Shown: positions 17,945-26,390 of the stretch, piece by piece
Numbering within the stretch: the first letter of the stretch is position 1
Layout of the letters: every line of letters starts with the position of its first letter
DNA from: Methylobacterium amylolyticum
GTDB taxonomy: Bacteria > Pseudomonadota > Alphaproteobacteria > Rhizobiales > Beijerinckiaceae
Direction of reading: 5' to 3'
Assembly (NCBI RefSeq): GCF_030700245.1
Contig: NZ_JAUYZI010000039.1
Location: 1-59,916, forward strand
Length of the DNA: 59,916 nucleotides
Translations under genes and position numbers: made by a program
Notes under the pieces: generated by a model
What the model was told of the DNA's origin: nothing
Database searches by the model: none
The model's input: only the letters and a program-made list of their open reading frames with translations

Positions 17945-19234
17945 GTGAAAGTTCTGAAGACCTGGGGCTCGGCCGCCGCTCTGGCCGCCGGGCTCGCGAT
18001 GAGCGCCGTGGGCGCCGCGCGGGCGCAGGAGACCATCAAGGTCGGCATCCTGCACTCGCTGTCGGGCACGATGGCGATCTCCGAGACCACGCTGAAGGAC
18101 GTGATGCTGATGCTGATCGCCGAGCAGAACGCCAAGGGCGGCGTGCTCGGCAAGAAGCTGGAGCCGGTGGTGGTCGATCCGGCCTCGAACTGGCCGCTCT
18201 TCGCCGAGAAGGCCCGTGAGCTGATCGCGAAGGACAAGGTTTCCGCCGTGTTCGGCTGCTGGACCTCGGTGTCGCGCAAGTCGGTGCTGCCGGTGTTCAA
18301 GGAACTCAACAACATCCTCTTCTACCCCGTCCAGTACGAGGGTGAGGAGAGCGAGCGCAACGTGTTCTACACGGGCGCCGCGCCGAACCAGCAGGCGATC
18401 CCGGCGGTCGACTACCTGATGTCGGAGGATGGCGGCAGCACCAAGCGCTGGGTGCTGGAGGGCACGGATTACGTCTACCCGCGCACCACCAACAAGATCC
18501 TCGAAGCCTACCTCAAGTCCAAGGGGGTCAAGGACGAGGACATCATGATCAACTACACCCCGTTCGGGTTCTCGGACTGGCAGACGGAGGTGTCGAAGAT
18601 CAAGGCGTTCGGCTCCGCCGGCAAGAAGACCGCCGTGGTCTCGACCGTCAACGGCGACGCCAACGTGCCGTTCTACAAGGAGCTCGGCAACCAGGGCATC
18701 AAGGCCACCGACATCCCGGTGATGGCCTTCTCGGTCGGCGAGGAGGAGCTGGCCGGCATCGACACCAAACCGCTCGTCGGGCACCTCGCCGCGTGGAACT
18801 ACTTCGAGTCGATCAAGACGCCGGAGAACGAAGAGTTCATCAAGAAGTGGCAGGCTTTCAAGAAGAACCCAAAGGCCGTGACCAACGACCCGATGGAAGC
18901 GAGCTACATCGGCTTCAACATGTGGGTGAAGGCGGTCGAGAAGGCCGGCACCACCGATCCGGACAAGGTGATCGCCGCGCTGCCGGGTATCGAGCAGAAG
19001 AACCTCACCGGCGGCACCGCCAAGATGCTGCCCAACCACCACATCACCAAGCCGGTCTTCATCGGCGAGATCGAGGGCAACGGCCAGTTCGACGTGGTGT
19101 GGAAGACCAAGGAGCTGATCCCCGGCGAGGCGTGGTCGAAGCAGCTCGAAGGCTCGAAGGACCTCGAAGCCGACTGGGTGAAGCTCAATTGCGGCAACTA
19201 CAACACCACGACCAAGAAGTGCGGCGGCGCGTGA
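17945..19234 (+). CDS. urtA: Urea ABC transporter, substrate-binding protein
   Basis: Periplasmic urea receptor of the UrtABCDE high-affinity importer. The 429-residue product begins with a signal peptide (KTWGSAAALAAGLAMSA, cleaved near ARAQ). The mature protein opens IKVGILHSLSGTMAISETTL, and has VFGCWTSVSRKSVLPVFK and LFYPVQYEGEE, hallmarks of UrtA/AmiC-like receptors. It ends with a Cys-containing tail (LNCGNYNTTTKKCGGA). The GTG start has an AGGGG ribosome binding site; the same frame is open far upstream but through the sigma-54 promoter, so that extension is rejected. First gene of the urt operon. Confidence 0.95.
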   Translation: MKVLKTWGSAAALAAGLAMSAVGAARAQETIKVGILHSLSGTMAISETTLKDVMLMLIAEQNAKGGVLGKKLEPVVVDPASNWPLFAEKARELIAKDKVSAVFGCWTSVSRKSVLPVFKELNNILFYPVQYEGEESERNVFYTGAAPNQQAIPAVDYLMSEDGGSTKRWVLEGTDYVYPRTTNKILEAYLKSKGVKDEDIMINYTPFGFSDWQTEVSKIKAFGSAGKKTAVVSTVNGDANVPFYKELGNQGIKATDIPVMAFSVGEEELAGIDTKPLVGHLAAWNYFESIKTPENEEFIKKWQAFKKNPKAVTNDPMEASYIGFNMWVKAVEKAGTTDPDKVIAALPGIEQKNLTGGTAKMLPNHHITKPVFIGEIEGNGQFDVVWKTKELIPGEAWSKQLEGSKDLEADWVKLNCGNYNTTTKKCGGA

Positions 19235-19244
19235 TCCGCGTTTG

Positions 19245-19352
19245 CCCCTCCCCTTCCGGGGAGGGGTTCGGGATGGGGGTGGTTCAGGATTGAGCGATCC
19301 GGTGCCTTCCGCACCTCCCCCACCTCCACCTCCTCCCCGCAAGGGGGAGGAG
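19245..19352. repeat. Pair of GC-rich intergenic hairpins (REP-like)
   Basis: Two inverted repeats fill the urtA-urtB gap: CCCCTCCCC/GGGGAGGGG (19245-19266) and CTCCTCCCC/GGGGAGGAG (19330-19352), each with a 9-bp stem and short loop. Neither has a T-run, so they are not classic terminators. They could stabilise or attenuate the abundant urtA message relative to the downstream genes. Similar arms occur at 22995-23169 and 35309-35329. Confidence 0.55.
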
Positions 19353-19378
19353 AGTCCGGCCGCTGTTTCCGAGTCCCG

Positions 19379-20953
19379 ATGACCCGCCTCCTCGCCCTCC
19401 TGTTCCTGCTGCTGTCCGCCCCCGCGCTGGCGCAGAACGCCGACCCCTACGCGGGCCTCGCCGGCGACGGCTACGCCGAGATCGAGGCGGGCGTCTCCGG
19501 CCTCGCCGCGAGCGGCGACCCGCGCGCCGGGGCGATCCTCGCCGCGCTCGCCGACGGCCGGCTCCTCGTCCGGCCCGCCGACAAGGCCCTCTTCATCAGA
19601 CAGGGCGGCGCCGTGGTCGACGCGCGCACCGGCGCGGCCGCCGCGGACGCCGCCGATCTCAAGCCGGTGAAGGCCAACAACCGGGTGCGCCGGGCGATCG
19701 AGGCGGCCCGCGGCCAGCTCGACCTCGCGAGCCCCGAGACCGGCCGCCGCCGCGCCGCCGCCGACGCGGTGTTCAAGGCCCGCGACGCGGCCGCGCTCCC
19801 CGCCCTCGACGCGGCTCTGGCCCGCGAGAAGGATGCCGGCGTCCGCCAAGCGATGACCGAGGCGCGGGCCGCCGTGCTGCTCGCCCGGCCCGGCACGCCG
19901 GAGGTCGACCGCCTGAATGCGGTCCCCCCGATCCAGGCCCGCGGCGACGGCGACGCCATGGGCATCCTGCGCGGGCTCGGCTCCGACCCGAGCGAGGCGG
20001 TGCGCGCGGCGGCCGCCCGCGGCATCGCGGCGATCGAGACCCGGCTCGCGATCGTCGGCGCCCTCCAGAACGTCTGGTACGGGGTTTCGCTGGGCTCGGT
20101 GCTGCTGCTCGCGGCGATCGGGCTCGCCATCACCTTCGGGGTGATGGGCGTGATCAACATGGCCCACGGCGAGATGGTGATGCTCGGGGCCTACACGACC
20201 TACCTCGTGCAGGAGCTGATCCGGGCGAAGATGCCGGGCCTGTTCGGCTGGTCGCTCGCCATCAGCATCCCCTGCGCCTTCCTCGTCGCCGGCCTCGTCG
20301 GCGTGCTGATCGAGCGGTTCGTCATCCGCTTCCTCTACGGCCGCCCCCTGGAGACCCTGCTCGCCACCTTCGGCGTGAGTCTCGTCCTCCAGCAGGCGGT
20401 GCGCTCGCTCTTCGGCCCGACCAACCGCGAGGTCGGGGCGCCGGCCTTCATGAGCGGCGCCTTCGATTTCTACGGGCTGTCGGTCACCTGGGGCCGGCTG
20501 TGGATCATCGTGTTCGCGATGGCCGTCTTCTTCGGGCTGCTGTTCGTCCTGCGCAAGACGGCGTTCGGCCTGAAGACCCGGGCCGTCACCCAGAACCGGC
20601 GCATGGCCGCGGCGATGGGCATCCGCACGCCCTACGTCGACGCCCTGACCTTCGGCCTCGGCTCGGGCATCGCCGGCATCGCCGGGGTGGCGCTGTCGCA
20701 GATCGATAACGTCTCGCCCAATCTCGGCCAGGGCTACATCATCGACTCGTTCCTCGTGGTGGTGTTCGGCGGCGTCGGCAACCTCTGGGGGACGCTGGTC
20801 GCGGCGCTGACGCTGGGCGTCGTGAACAAGCTCGCCGAACCCTATGTCGGCGCGGTGCTCGCCAAGATCGGCCTGCTCGTCTTCATCATCCTGTTCATCC
20901 AGAAGCGCCCGCGCGGGCTGTTCGCGCTGAAGGGCCGGGCGGTGGAATCGTGA
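19379..20953 (+). CDS. urtB: Urea ABC transporter, permease UrtB
   Basis: Membrane subunit of the urea importer, 524 residues. A signal peptide (MTRLLALLFLLLSAPALAQ) precedes a periplasmic Ala-rich helical domain of about 200 residues, a known feature of long UrtB proteins. From about residue 225 the LivH-like permease begins (NVWYGVSLGSVLLLAAIGLA, FGVMGVINMAHGEMVMLGAY), with eight or so membrane segments and the conserved INMAHGE and GLGSGIAGIAG motifs. Its stop codon overlaps the urtC start. Confidence 0.94.
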   Translation: MTRLLALLFLLLSAPALAQNADPYAGLAGDGYAEIEAGVSGLAASGDPRAGAILAALADGRLLVRPADKALFIRQGGAVVDARTGAAAADAADLKPVKANNRVRRAIEAARGQLDLASPETGRRRAAADAVFKARDAAALPALDAALAREKDAGVRQAMTEARAAVLLARPGTPEVDRLNAVPPIQARGDGDAMGILRGLGSDPSEAVRAAAARGIAAIETRLAIVGALQNVWYGVSLGSVLLLAAIGLAITFGVMGVINMAHGEMVMLGAYTTYLVQELIRAKMPGLFGWSLAISIPCAFLVAGLVGVLIERFVIRFLYGRPLETLLATFGVSLVLQQAVRSLFGPTNREVGAPAFMSGAFDFYGLSVTWGRLWIIVFAMAVFFGLLFVLRKTAFGLKTRAVTQNRRMAAAMGIRTPYVDALTFGLGSGIAGIAGVALSQIDNVSPNLGQGYIIDSFLVVVFGGVGNLWGTLVAALTLGVVNKLAEPYVGAVLAKIGLLVFIILFIQKRPRGLFALKGRAVES

Positions 20954-22134
20954 GCGGCGTCCGCGCAGGGAACCCCGGCATGTCCCCCCGCAGCCGCCTC
21001 ATCGACCCGAAGGGCTGGATCTTCCTCGCCGCCCTCGGCGCCTTCTGCGTCGCCGTGCCGGTGCTGAACCTCGTCGTGCCCGAGGGCTCGGGGCTGCACC
21101 TGCCGACCTACCTCGTGGCCCTGTTCGGCAAATACCTCGCCTACGCCCTGCTCGCGGTCAGCCTCGACCTCGTCTGGGGCTATTGCGGCATCCTCTCGCT
21201 CGGCCACGGGGCGTTCTTCGCGCTGGGCGGCTACGCGATGGGCATGTACCTGATGCGCCAGATCGGCCCGCGCGGGGTCTACGGCAACCCGGTGCTGCCC
21301 GACTTCATGGTGTTCCTGAACTACAAGGAACTGCCCTGGTACTGGTACGGCTTCGACCACTTCGCCTTCGCCGCGCTGATGGTGCTGCTGGTGCCGGGCC
21401 TGCTCGCCTTCGTGTTCGGCTGGCTCGCCTTCCGCTCTCGGGTGACGGGGGTCTACCTGTCGATCATCACCCAGGCGCTGACCTACGCGCTGATGCTCGC
21501 CTTCTTCCGCAACGACATGGGGCTCGGGGGGAACAACGGGCTGACCGACTTCAAGGATCTGCTGGGCTTCTCCGTCCAGTCCCAGAATTTCCGGGTCGGG
21601 ATCTTCGTCGCCACCGGTGTGGCCCTGGCGCTGGGCTACCTGATCGCCCGGTTCATGACCGTCTCGGCCTACGGAAAGATCCTGATCGCGGTGCGCGACG
21701 CCGAGAGCCGCACCCGCTTCCTCGGCTACCGGCCGGAGCACTACAAGACGCTGGCCTTTACCGTCTCGGCGATGATGGCGGGCGTGGCCGGCGCCCTCTA
21801 CGTGCCGCAGGTCGGCATCATCAATCCCGGCGAGTTCGCGCCGGGCAACTCGATCGAGGCGGTGATCTGGGTCGCGGTCGGCGGCCGCGGCACGCTGGTC
21901 GGCGCGGCGCTCGGCGCGGTGCTGGTCAACTACGCCAAGACCGTGCTGACCGGGGCGATGCCCGATGCGTGGCTGTTCGCGCTCGGCGCCCTGTTCGTGG
22001 TCGTGACGCTGTTCCTGCCGCGCGGCCTCGTCGGCACCGCCGTCGAGCGGCTCGGCGGCCGGCGCGCGGCGGCCAAGCTCCCGCCGGAGCCCGCCATCGC
22101 CCCGAAGCTCGCGGAAGAAGGCCAGGGCTCGTGA
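20950..22134 (+). CDS. urtC: Urea ABC transporter, permease UrtC
   Basis: Second membrane subunit, LivM-like, 394 residues. Motifs include LDLVWGYCGILSLGHGAFFALGGYAMG and the characteristic GNNGLTDF. The C-terminus is a cytoplasmic Pro-rich tail. The GTG start overlaps the urtB stop by four bases, implying translational coupling; an ATG ten codons later (MSPRSRL) is the alternative. Its own stop overlaps urtD in the same way. Confidence 0.94.
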   Translation: MSGVRAGNPGMSPRSRLIDPKGWIFLAALGAFCVAVPVLNLVVPEGSGLHLPTYLVALFGKYLAYALLAVSLDLVWGYCGILSLGHGAFFALGGYAMGMYLMRQIGPRGVYGNPVLPDFMVFLNYKELPWYWYGFDHFAFAALMVLLVPGLLAFVFGWLAFRSRVTGVYLSIITQALTYALMLAFFRNDMGLGGNNGLTDFKDLLGFSVQSQNFRVGIFVATGVALALGYLIARFMTVSAYGKILIAVRDAESRTRFLGYRPEHYKTLAFTVSAMMAGVAGALYVPQVGIINPGEFAPGNSIEAVIWVAVGGRGTLVGAALGAVLVNYAKTVLTGAMPDAWLFALGALFVVVTLFLPRGLVGTAVERLGGRRAAAKLPPEPAIAPKLAEEGQGS

Positions 22135-22952
22135 GTACCGCCACCCTCGAACCCCCGGCCGCGCACGCGACGCCGCCGGGCCTCGGAACAGGCCCGGCCA
22201 ACAAGAAACGACAGACGGACGCGCTGCTGTATCTCGACGACCTGCGAGTGACGTTCGACGGCTACAAGGCCCTGCGCGGGCTGTCGCTCACCCTCAGCCG
22301 CGGCGAGATGCGGGCGATCATCGGCCCGAACGGTGCCGGCAAGACCACGATGATGGACTGCATCACCGGCAAGACCCGGCCGGATACCGGTATCGCCCTG
22401 TTCGACGGCACCCACGACCTGCTGACGCTCGACGAGCCGGCGATCGCCGACCTCGGCATCGGCCGCAAGTTCCAGAAGCCCACCGTATTCGAGAGCCACA
22501 CGCTCTCCGACAACATCCTGCTGGCGCTGAAGGGGCCGCGCGCCGGGTTCAGCTCCCTGTTCGGCTGGCGCAACCGGGTGGAGCGGGGGCGGATCGACGC
22601 CCTCTTGGAGACGGTCGGCCTGCTGCCCCACCGCGACCGCCCGGCGGCCGATCTCAGCCACGGCCAGAAGCAGTGGCTGGAGATCGGCATGCTGCTCGCG
22701 CAGGACCCGAAGCTCCTGCTGGTGGACGAGCCGGTGGCCGGCATGACCGACGCGGAGACGGCCGAGACGGCCAACCTCCTGCGCCGCATCGCGGGCGAGC
22801 ACGCCGTGGTGGTGGTCGAGCACGACATGCACTTCGTCCGGGCGCTCGAATGCCGCGTCACCTGCCTGCACGAGGGCGCGGTGCTGGCCGAGGGCTCGAT
22901 CGACGCGGTCTCCGCCGACCCGCGGGTGGTCGAGGTGTATCTGGGGCGATGA
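22131..22952 (+). CDS. urtD: Urea ABC transporter, ATPase UrtD
   Basis: Cytoplasmic ATP-binding subunit, 273 residues. Walker A is GPNGAGKTTMMD, the signature LSHGQKQWLEIG and Walker B LLLVDEPVAGM; VVVEHDMHFVR supplies the switch His. The SHGQKQW wording is typical of UrtD rather than LivG. A non-conserved N-terminal tail of about 30 residues precedes the domain. The GTG start overlaps the urtC stop (GTGA). It is separated from urtE by 250 bp, unlike the tight junctions before it, because a palindromic repeat occupies the gap. Confidence 0.93.
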   Translation: MSTATLEPPAAHATPPGLGTGPANKKRQTDALLYLDDLRVTFDGYKALRGLSLTLSRGEMRAIIGPNGAGKTTMMDCITGKTRPDTGIALFDGTHDLLTLDEPAIADLGIGRKFQKPTVFESHTLSDNILLALKGPRAGFSSLFGWRNRVERGRIDALLETVGLLPHRDRPAADLSHGQKQWLEIGMLLAQDPKLLLVDEPVAGMTDAETAETANLLRRIAGEHAVVVVEHDMHFVRALECRVTCLHEGAVLAEGSIDAVSADPRVVEVYLGR

Positions 22953-22994
22953 TGGGACGGCGTCTTCATGTGGCGAAAGGTGCGCCGACGGGCC

Positions 22995-23169
22995 CCCTCC
23001 CCCCTCTGCGGGGGAGGGTGGGCAAGAAGGCGCCCCTCGCGTCAGGTCGGGTCGGGAGAGGGGCAGCGCGACGGTTCAGGATGAAGGGCCCGTCGCGACC
23101 TGTCCGGCACTGTCGCTCCCCTCTCCCGACCCGCTTCGCGGGCCACCCTCCCCCGCAGAGGGGGGAGGG
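22995..23169. repeat. 175-bp element with 27-bp perfect terminal inverted repeats
   Basis: Bases 22995-23021 and 23143-23169 are perfect inverted copies over 27 bases, built around CCCTCCCCC and TCTGCGGGGG. A second, nested 15-bp perfect inverted pair (GGGTCGGGAGAGGGG at 23049-23063 and its complement at 23118-23132) lies inside. No coding potential is seen. It lies between urtD and urtE and, once transcribed, would fold into a very strong branched hairpin. It resembles a non-autonomous miniature element or REP/BIME unit. Confidence 0.75.
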
Positions 23170-23202
23170 AAACTGCGCCGCAACGCACTGTGGTACGCGA
23201 TC

Positions 23203-23898
23203 ATGCTGAGCGTCGAGGGCATCGACCTGTACTACGGCGCCGCGCAGGCGTTGCGCGGCGTCTCGCTGAACGCCGAGGCCGGGCAGGTCACCACCGTGCT
23301 CGGGCGCAACGGCGTCGGCAAGACCTCGCTGATGCGGGCGATCGTCGGGCAGCAGCCGGTCCGCGGCGGCGCCATCCGCCTCGCCGGCCGCCCGATCCAG
23401 GGGCTCGCCCCCTACGACCGGGCCCGGGCGGGCGTCGCCTTCGTGCCGCAGGGCCGCGAGATCTTCCCCCTGCTCACCGTCAAGGAGAACCTCGAGACCG
23501 GTTTCGCGCCGCTCAAGCGCCGCGACCGCCACGTGCCCGGCGAGATCTACGACCTCTTCCCCGTGCTGAAGGACATGCTGCACCGGCGCGGCGGCGACCT
23601 CTCGGGCGGCCAGCAGCAGCAGCTCGCCATCGCCCGCGCCCTGGTGACCCGCCCCAAGCTCCTGGTGCTCGACGAGCCGACCGAGGGCATCCAGCCCTCG
23701 ATCATCAAGGATATCGGCCGGGCGATCACCTACCTGCGCGGCAAGGGCGAGATGGCGATCGTGCTGGTCGAGCAGTATTTCGAGTGGGCCCGCGACTTGT
23801 GCGACACATACGCGGTGATGGATCGCGGCCAGGTGGTGCTGTCGGGCTCCCGGTCCGAGATGGTCGAGGCCGACGTGCTCCCGTGGATGTCGGTGTGA
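23203..23898 (+). CDS. urtE: Urea ABC transporter, ATPase UrtE
   Basis: Second ATP-binding subunit, LivF-like, 231 residues. Walker A GRNGVGKTSLMRA, signature DLSGGQQQQLAIARAL, Walker B LLVLDEPTEGIQPSI, and VLVEQYFEWARDL. The GRNGVGKT and PQGREIFP wording is diagnostic of UrtE. ATG start after a poor ribosome binding site. Last gene of the urt cluster, followed by the AT-rich island. Confidence 0.94.
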   Translation: MLSVEGIDLYYGAAQALRGVSLNAEAGQVTTVLGRNGVGKTSLMRAIVGQQPVRGGAIRLAGRPIQGLAPYDRARAGVAFVPQGREIFPLLTVKENLETGFAPLKRRDRHVPGEIYDLFPVLKDMLHRRGGDLSGGQQQQLAIARALVTRPKLLVLDEPTEGIQPSIIKDIGRAITYLRGKGEMAIVLVEQYFEWARDLCDTYAVMDRGQVVLSGSRSEMVEADVLPWMSV

Positions 23899-23924
23899 GG
23901 GCGGACGCGGAACAAGTCCAAATG

Positions 23925-23953
23925 TTGCAAATTTGCCTTTAGATTGCTATGAT
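23925..23953 (+). promoter_or_regulatory. Strong sigma-70 promoter of the AT-rich island
   Basis: TTGCAA (23925-23930) and TATGAT (23948-23953) are exactly 17 bases apart, near-consensus and in AT-rich surroundings unlike the rest of the window. A ribosome binding site GGAAGG (23973-23978) follows, six bases before the ATG of the winged-helix gene. Confidence 0.6.
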
Positions 23954-23984
23954 AAATTTCAGATAGCGTTCTGGAAGGCGCATT

Positions 23985-24278
23985 ATGGCTCGTACTCTTG
24001 AGGCAGATATTTTGGTTCCTACCCTTAAAGGGCTGGCAACAAATGGGTGTATGGATACCGCAGCAAGGCTGGCTTATCTCGAAGGAGTAATGACCTTATC
24101 AGAAGAAGACCTCGAAATTCTCAACAATCGCAACGATACTCGGTTTAGTCAAATAGTTAGAAATCAAGTTTCGCACAGGAATGACGAAGGTAATATCGTC
24201 GCGGAGGGTTATGCAACCTATGATCCTGTGCGCGGACTGTGCATTACTGATAAGGGGCGGAAGTTGATTTCACGCTAG
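23985..24278 (+). CDS. Small winged-helix-like protein (Mrr N-terminal-like)
   Basis: 97 residues with its own strong promoter and ribosome binding site. The pattern DLEILNNRNDTRFSQIVRNQ, then EGYATYDPVRGLCITDKGRKLI resembles the winged-helix domain at the N-terminus of Mrr-type restriction proteins, where it contacts DNA; no nuclease domain follows. Base composition is clearly atypical (24001-24060 has 28 G/C in 60), as is codon use, indicating recent acquisition. It converges with the methyltransferase gene, overlapping it by nine bases at the 3' ends. Function is inferred: DNA-binding or regulatory, possibly a remnant of a restriction or defence module. Confidence 0.6.
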   Translation: MARTLEADILVPTLKGLATNGCMDTAARLAYLEGVMTLSEEDLEILNNRNDTRFSQIVRNQVSHRNDEGNIVAEGYATYDPVRGLCITDKGRKLISR

Positions 24279-24878
24279 GCCGGTCGGGGAGTATTTTTGC
24301 TTATAACCTGGCTTAAACCACTTTAATTCTGTTCGGCTGGGTGCATCTTTGTCCCAGACAAACCATGCATAGGCGGTGGTGCCAGTACCTTTCTGCACAG
24401 CCCCGTGTGGATAAAAGGTTATGCGCTCGCTAAAAATCCAGACTCGACTTGGAGGATTAGTTTCAAAGATTGTTCGTTGTCTGTTAGCTCCCTCAAGAAA
24501 GGCCAGCCTCAAAAGCAACGCAAACTTCCGGCCTGAGTTTTGCAGTCCGCTTTTTACAAAACCCTCTGCGCTGTTGTAGGGGGGGTTTGTGACGATATTA
24601 TCAAATCGCCTTTTGCTCGACACAAAATCGTGACCTATCTCGCCGAAGCCTCTGTCATAAAGATCTGAACTGGATACTTGATTATTTATCTTACTTAGTA
24701 CGGCGGACATTGCGCCATTGCCACAAGCGCATTCCCAAAGATCGCCATCGAAGCGTTCGTTATCAATTAGCGCATAAGTTGCCCAGCCCGGAGTTGGGAA
24801 GAAATCTGGGCCATCCAGATCAGCAAAGCGCTTCATGGTCGGCTTGAAGCCGCCATTGAGGAAGTACGTCGAATCCAT
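24270..24878 (-). CDS. SAM-dependent (probably adenine-N6 DNA) methyltransferase
   Basis: 202 residues. FFPTPGWATYALID (27-40) is followed by SAM-binding motif I WECACGNGAMS (48-58), SSSDLYDRGFGEIGHDF, and catalytic motif IV NPPY (98-101) in FDNIVTNPPYNSAEGF. NPPY is the signature of N6-adenine methyltransferases; the family is common on phages, plasmids and genomic islands. No target-recognition domain or restriction nuclease is apparent. Composition is AT-rich (24421-24480 has 26 G/C in 60). It converges with the winged-helix gene. DNA methylation is the likely activity; orphan regulatory or anti-restriction roles are possible. Confidence 0.75.
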   Translation of the reverse strand: MDSTYFLNGGFKPTMKRFADLDGPDFFPTPGWATYALIDNERFDGDLWECACGNGAMSAVLSKINNQVSSSDLYDRGFGEIGHDFVSSKRRFDNIVTNPPYNSAEGFVKSGLQNSGRKFALLLRLAFLEGANRQRTIFETNPPSRVWIFSERITFYPHGAVQKGTGTTAYAWFVWDKDAPSRTELKWFKPGYKQKYSPTGLA

Positions 24879-24989
24879 ATCAAATTTATAGCAGAATCAG
24901 TAACTTATGCAACAGGCGGGGGGTGTTGTCGTTGACGCAGTTCCTGTTTTGTTCTAAGTGCTTGCAGCAAAACGCGTTCTCAAGAAAAA

Positions 24990-26390
24990 TCACGCGGCTC
25001 GCGCGTCTTCAATTTGATCGATAGGTCCCAGATGACTCGGGCGAAGTCTACCGGCAAATGTCTGCGCCGCCAGCGGCAATTCGATCGCCGCGCACAGGCC
25101 TCCCTCCGGCCGGTTCTCCAGGGTCAGGCGGCCGTCATGGGCCTCGACGATCGCCTGGACGATCGACAGGCCGAGGCCGAAGCCGCTGGCCGCGTTGAGG
25201 TTGCGCGCCCGGTCGCCGCGCACGAACGGCTGGAGCATCAGCTCGCGCTCGGCCTCGGGGATGCCGGGGCCGGGATCGAGCACGCTGACCCGCACGCCGC
25301 GCTCGGACGCTTCCATCCGCAGCGTGGCCCGGCCGCCGTACTTCACGGCGTTGTCGACGAGGTTGGTGAGCGCCCGCAGCAGCTCGTCGGGCCGCCCCCG
25401 CACCAGCACGTGGCGGCTGCGCGCGACGGTGACGGGCGCGCCGATGTCGGCGAAGCCGTCGCAGACGGTCTGCACCACCGAGGCGAGGTCGACGAGGCTG
25501 AGGCTGCCGGCATCGCGCGCCTGCCCGTCGCGCACGAAGGACAGGGCCGCCTCGACGAGGCCGTTCATCTGGTCGAGGTCGCGCAGCGTCGCCGCGCGGG
25601 CCGCCTCGTCCTCGATGAACTCGGCGCGCAGGCGCAGGCGGGTGATCGGCGTGCGCAGGTCGTGGCTGATGGCGGCGAGCATCTGGGTGCGGTCGTCGAT
25701 CAGGCGGCGGACCCGCGCCCGCATCCGGTCGAGCGCCCGCGAGACGGCGAGCACCTCGCGCGGGCCGGCCTCGGGCAGGGCGACGTGGTCGTCGCGGGCG
25801 CCGAACGCCTCCGCCGCGCCGGCGAGCCGGGCCAGCGGGGCGGTGAGCGCCCGGGTCGCCCAGACGCAGAGCAGCGCCAGCGTCAGCGCCAGGAACACCA
25901 CCGTGAAGATCAGCGCCCCGTGGCGGTTCGGGCGCAGCGGGTCGTCGGGCAGCGTGGCTTGCAGGGTCGCGCCGCCGGGCGTGGTGATGCCGAGCCGCAG
26001 GAGGTGGCCGGAATCCGTCCCCGCCCCGCCGAGGTTCACGACGTCGAGCGGCCGGGCGAAGGAGGCGCGCAGCCGCCGGATCACCGGGTGGTCCGGCGCG
26101 GGGCCGGCCTCCGGCGGCGCCTGGCCGTCCCAGGGCGCGACGTTGACCATCGGCAGGTTGCGGGCGCCGGCGATCAGCGCGGGCCGCACCGCCGGGTCGG
26201 CGGCGTCGAGCAGGCGGGCGAGCGTCCCGAGGCGCCCGGCGGCCACGCCCGGCATCGCGTCGGGGTTCTGCGGCTCGTGCAGCAGCAGGAAGGCGAGCGT
26301 CGCCACGGTGTGGGCGACGGCGATGGCCGCGACCACCAGCAGGGCGATCTGCCCCGCGATGCTGCGCGGGCGCAGCCGGGCGAGCGTCAT
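24990..26390 (-). CDS. EnvZ-type sensor histidine kinase
   Basis: 466 residues. Two membrane segments (about 11-40 and 168-190) flank a periplasmic sensor of roughly 125 residues. A HAMP linker (ATRALTAPLARLAGAAEAF) leads to the dimerisation domain with phospho-acceptor His in AAISHDLRTPITRLRLRAEF. The ATPase has LVDNAVKYGG, DPGPGIPEAE and GFGLGLSIVQAIVE. The ATG overlaps the regulator's stop by four bases, so the pair is translationally coupled. Upstream in-frame sequence is antisense-like shadow of the regulator. Confidence 0.9.
   Translation of the reverse strand: MTLARLRPRSIAGQIALLVVAAIAVAHTVATLAFLLLHEPQNPDAMPGVAAGRLGTLARLLDAADPAVRPALIAGARNLPMVNVAPWDGQAPPEAGPAPDHPVIRRLRASFARPLDVVNLGGAGTDSGHLLRLGITTPGGATLQATLPDDPLRPNRHGALIFTVVFLALTLALLCVWATRALTAPLARLAGAAEAFGARDDHVALPEAGPREVLAVSRALDRMRARVRRLIDDRTQMLAAISHDLRTPITRLRLRAEFIEDEAARAATLRDLDQMNGLVEAALSFVRDGQARDAGSLSLVDLASVVQTVCDGFADIGAPVTVARSRHVLVRGRPDELLRALTNLVDNAVKYGGRATLRMEASERGVRVSVLDPGPGIPEAERELMLQPFVRGDRARNLNAASGFGLGLSIVQAIVEAHDGRLTLENRPEGGLCAAIELPLAAQTFAGRLRPSHLGPIDQIEDARAA

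Noticed and set aside
23985..24878. Toxin-antitoxin pair or prophage remnant
   Set aside because: The genes converge rather than form an operon, no toxin fold is recognised and no integrase, att site or structural phage gene is nearby.
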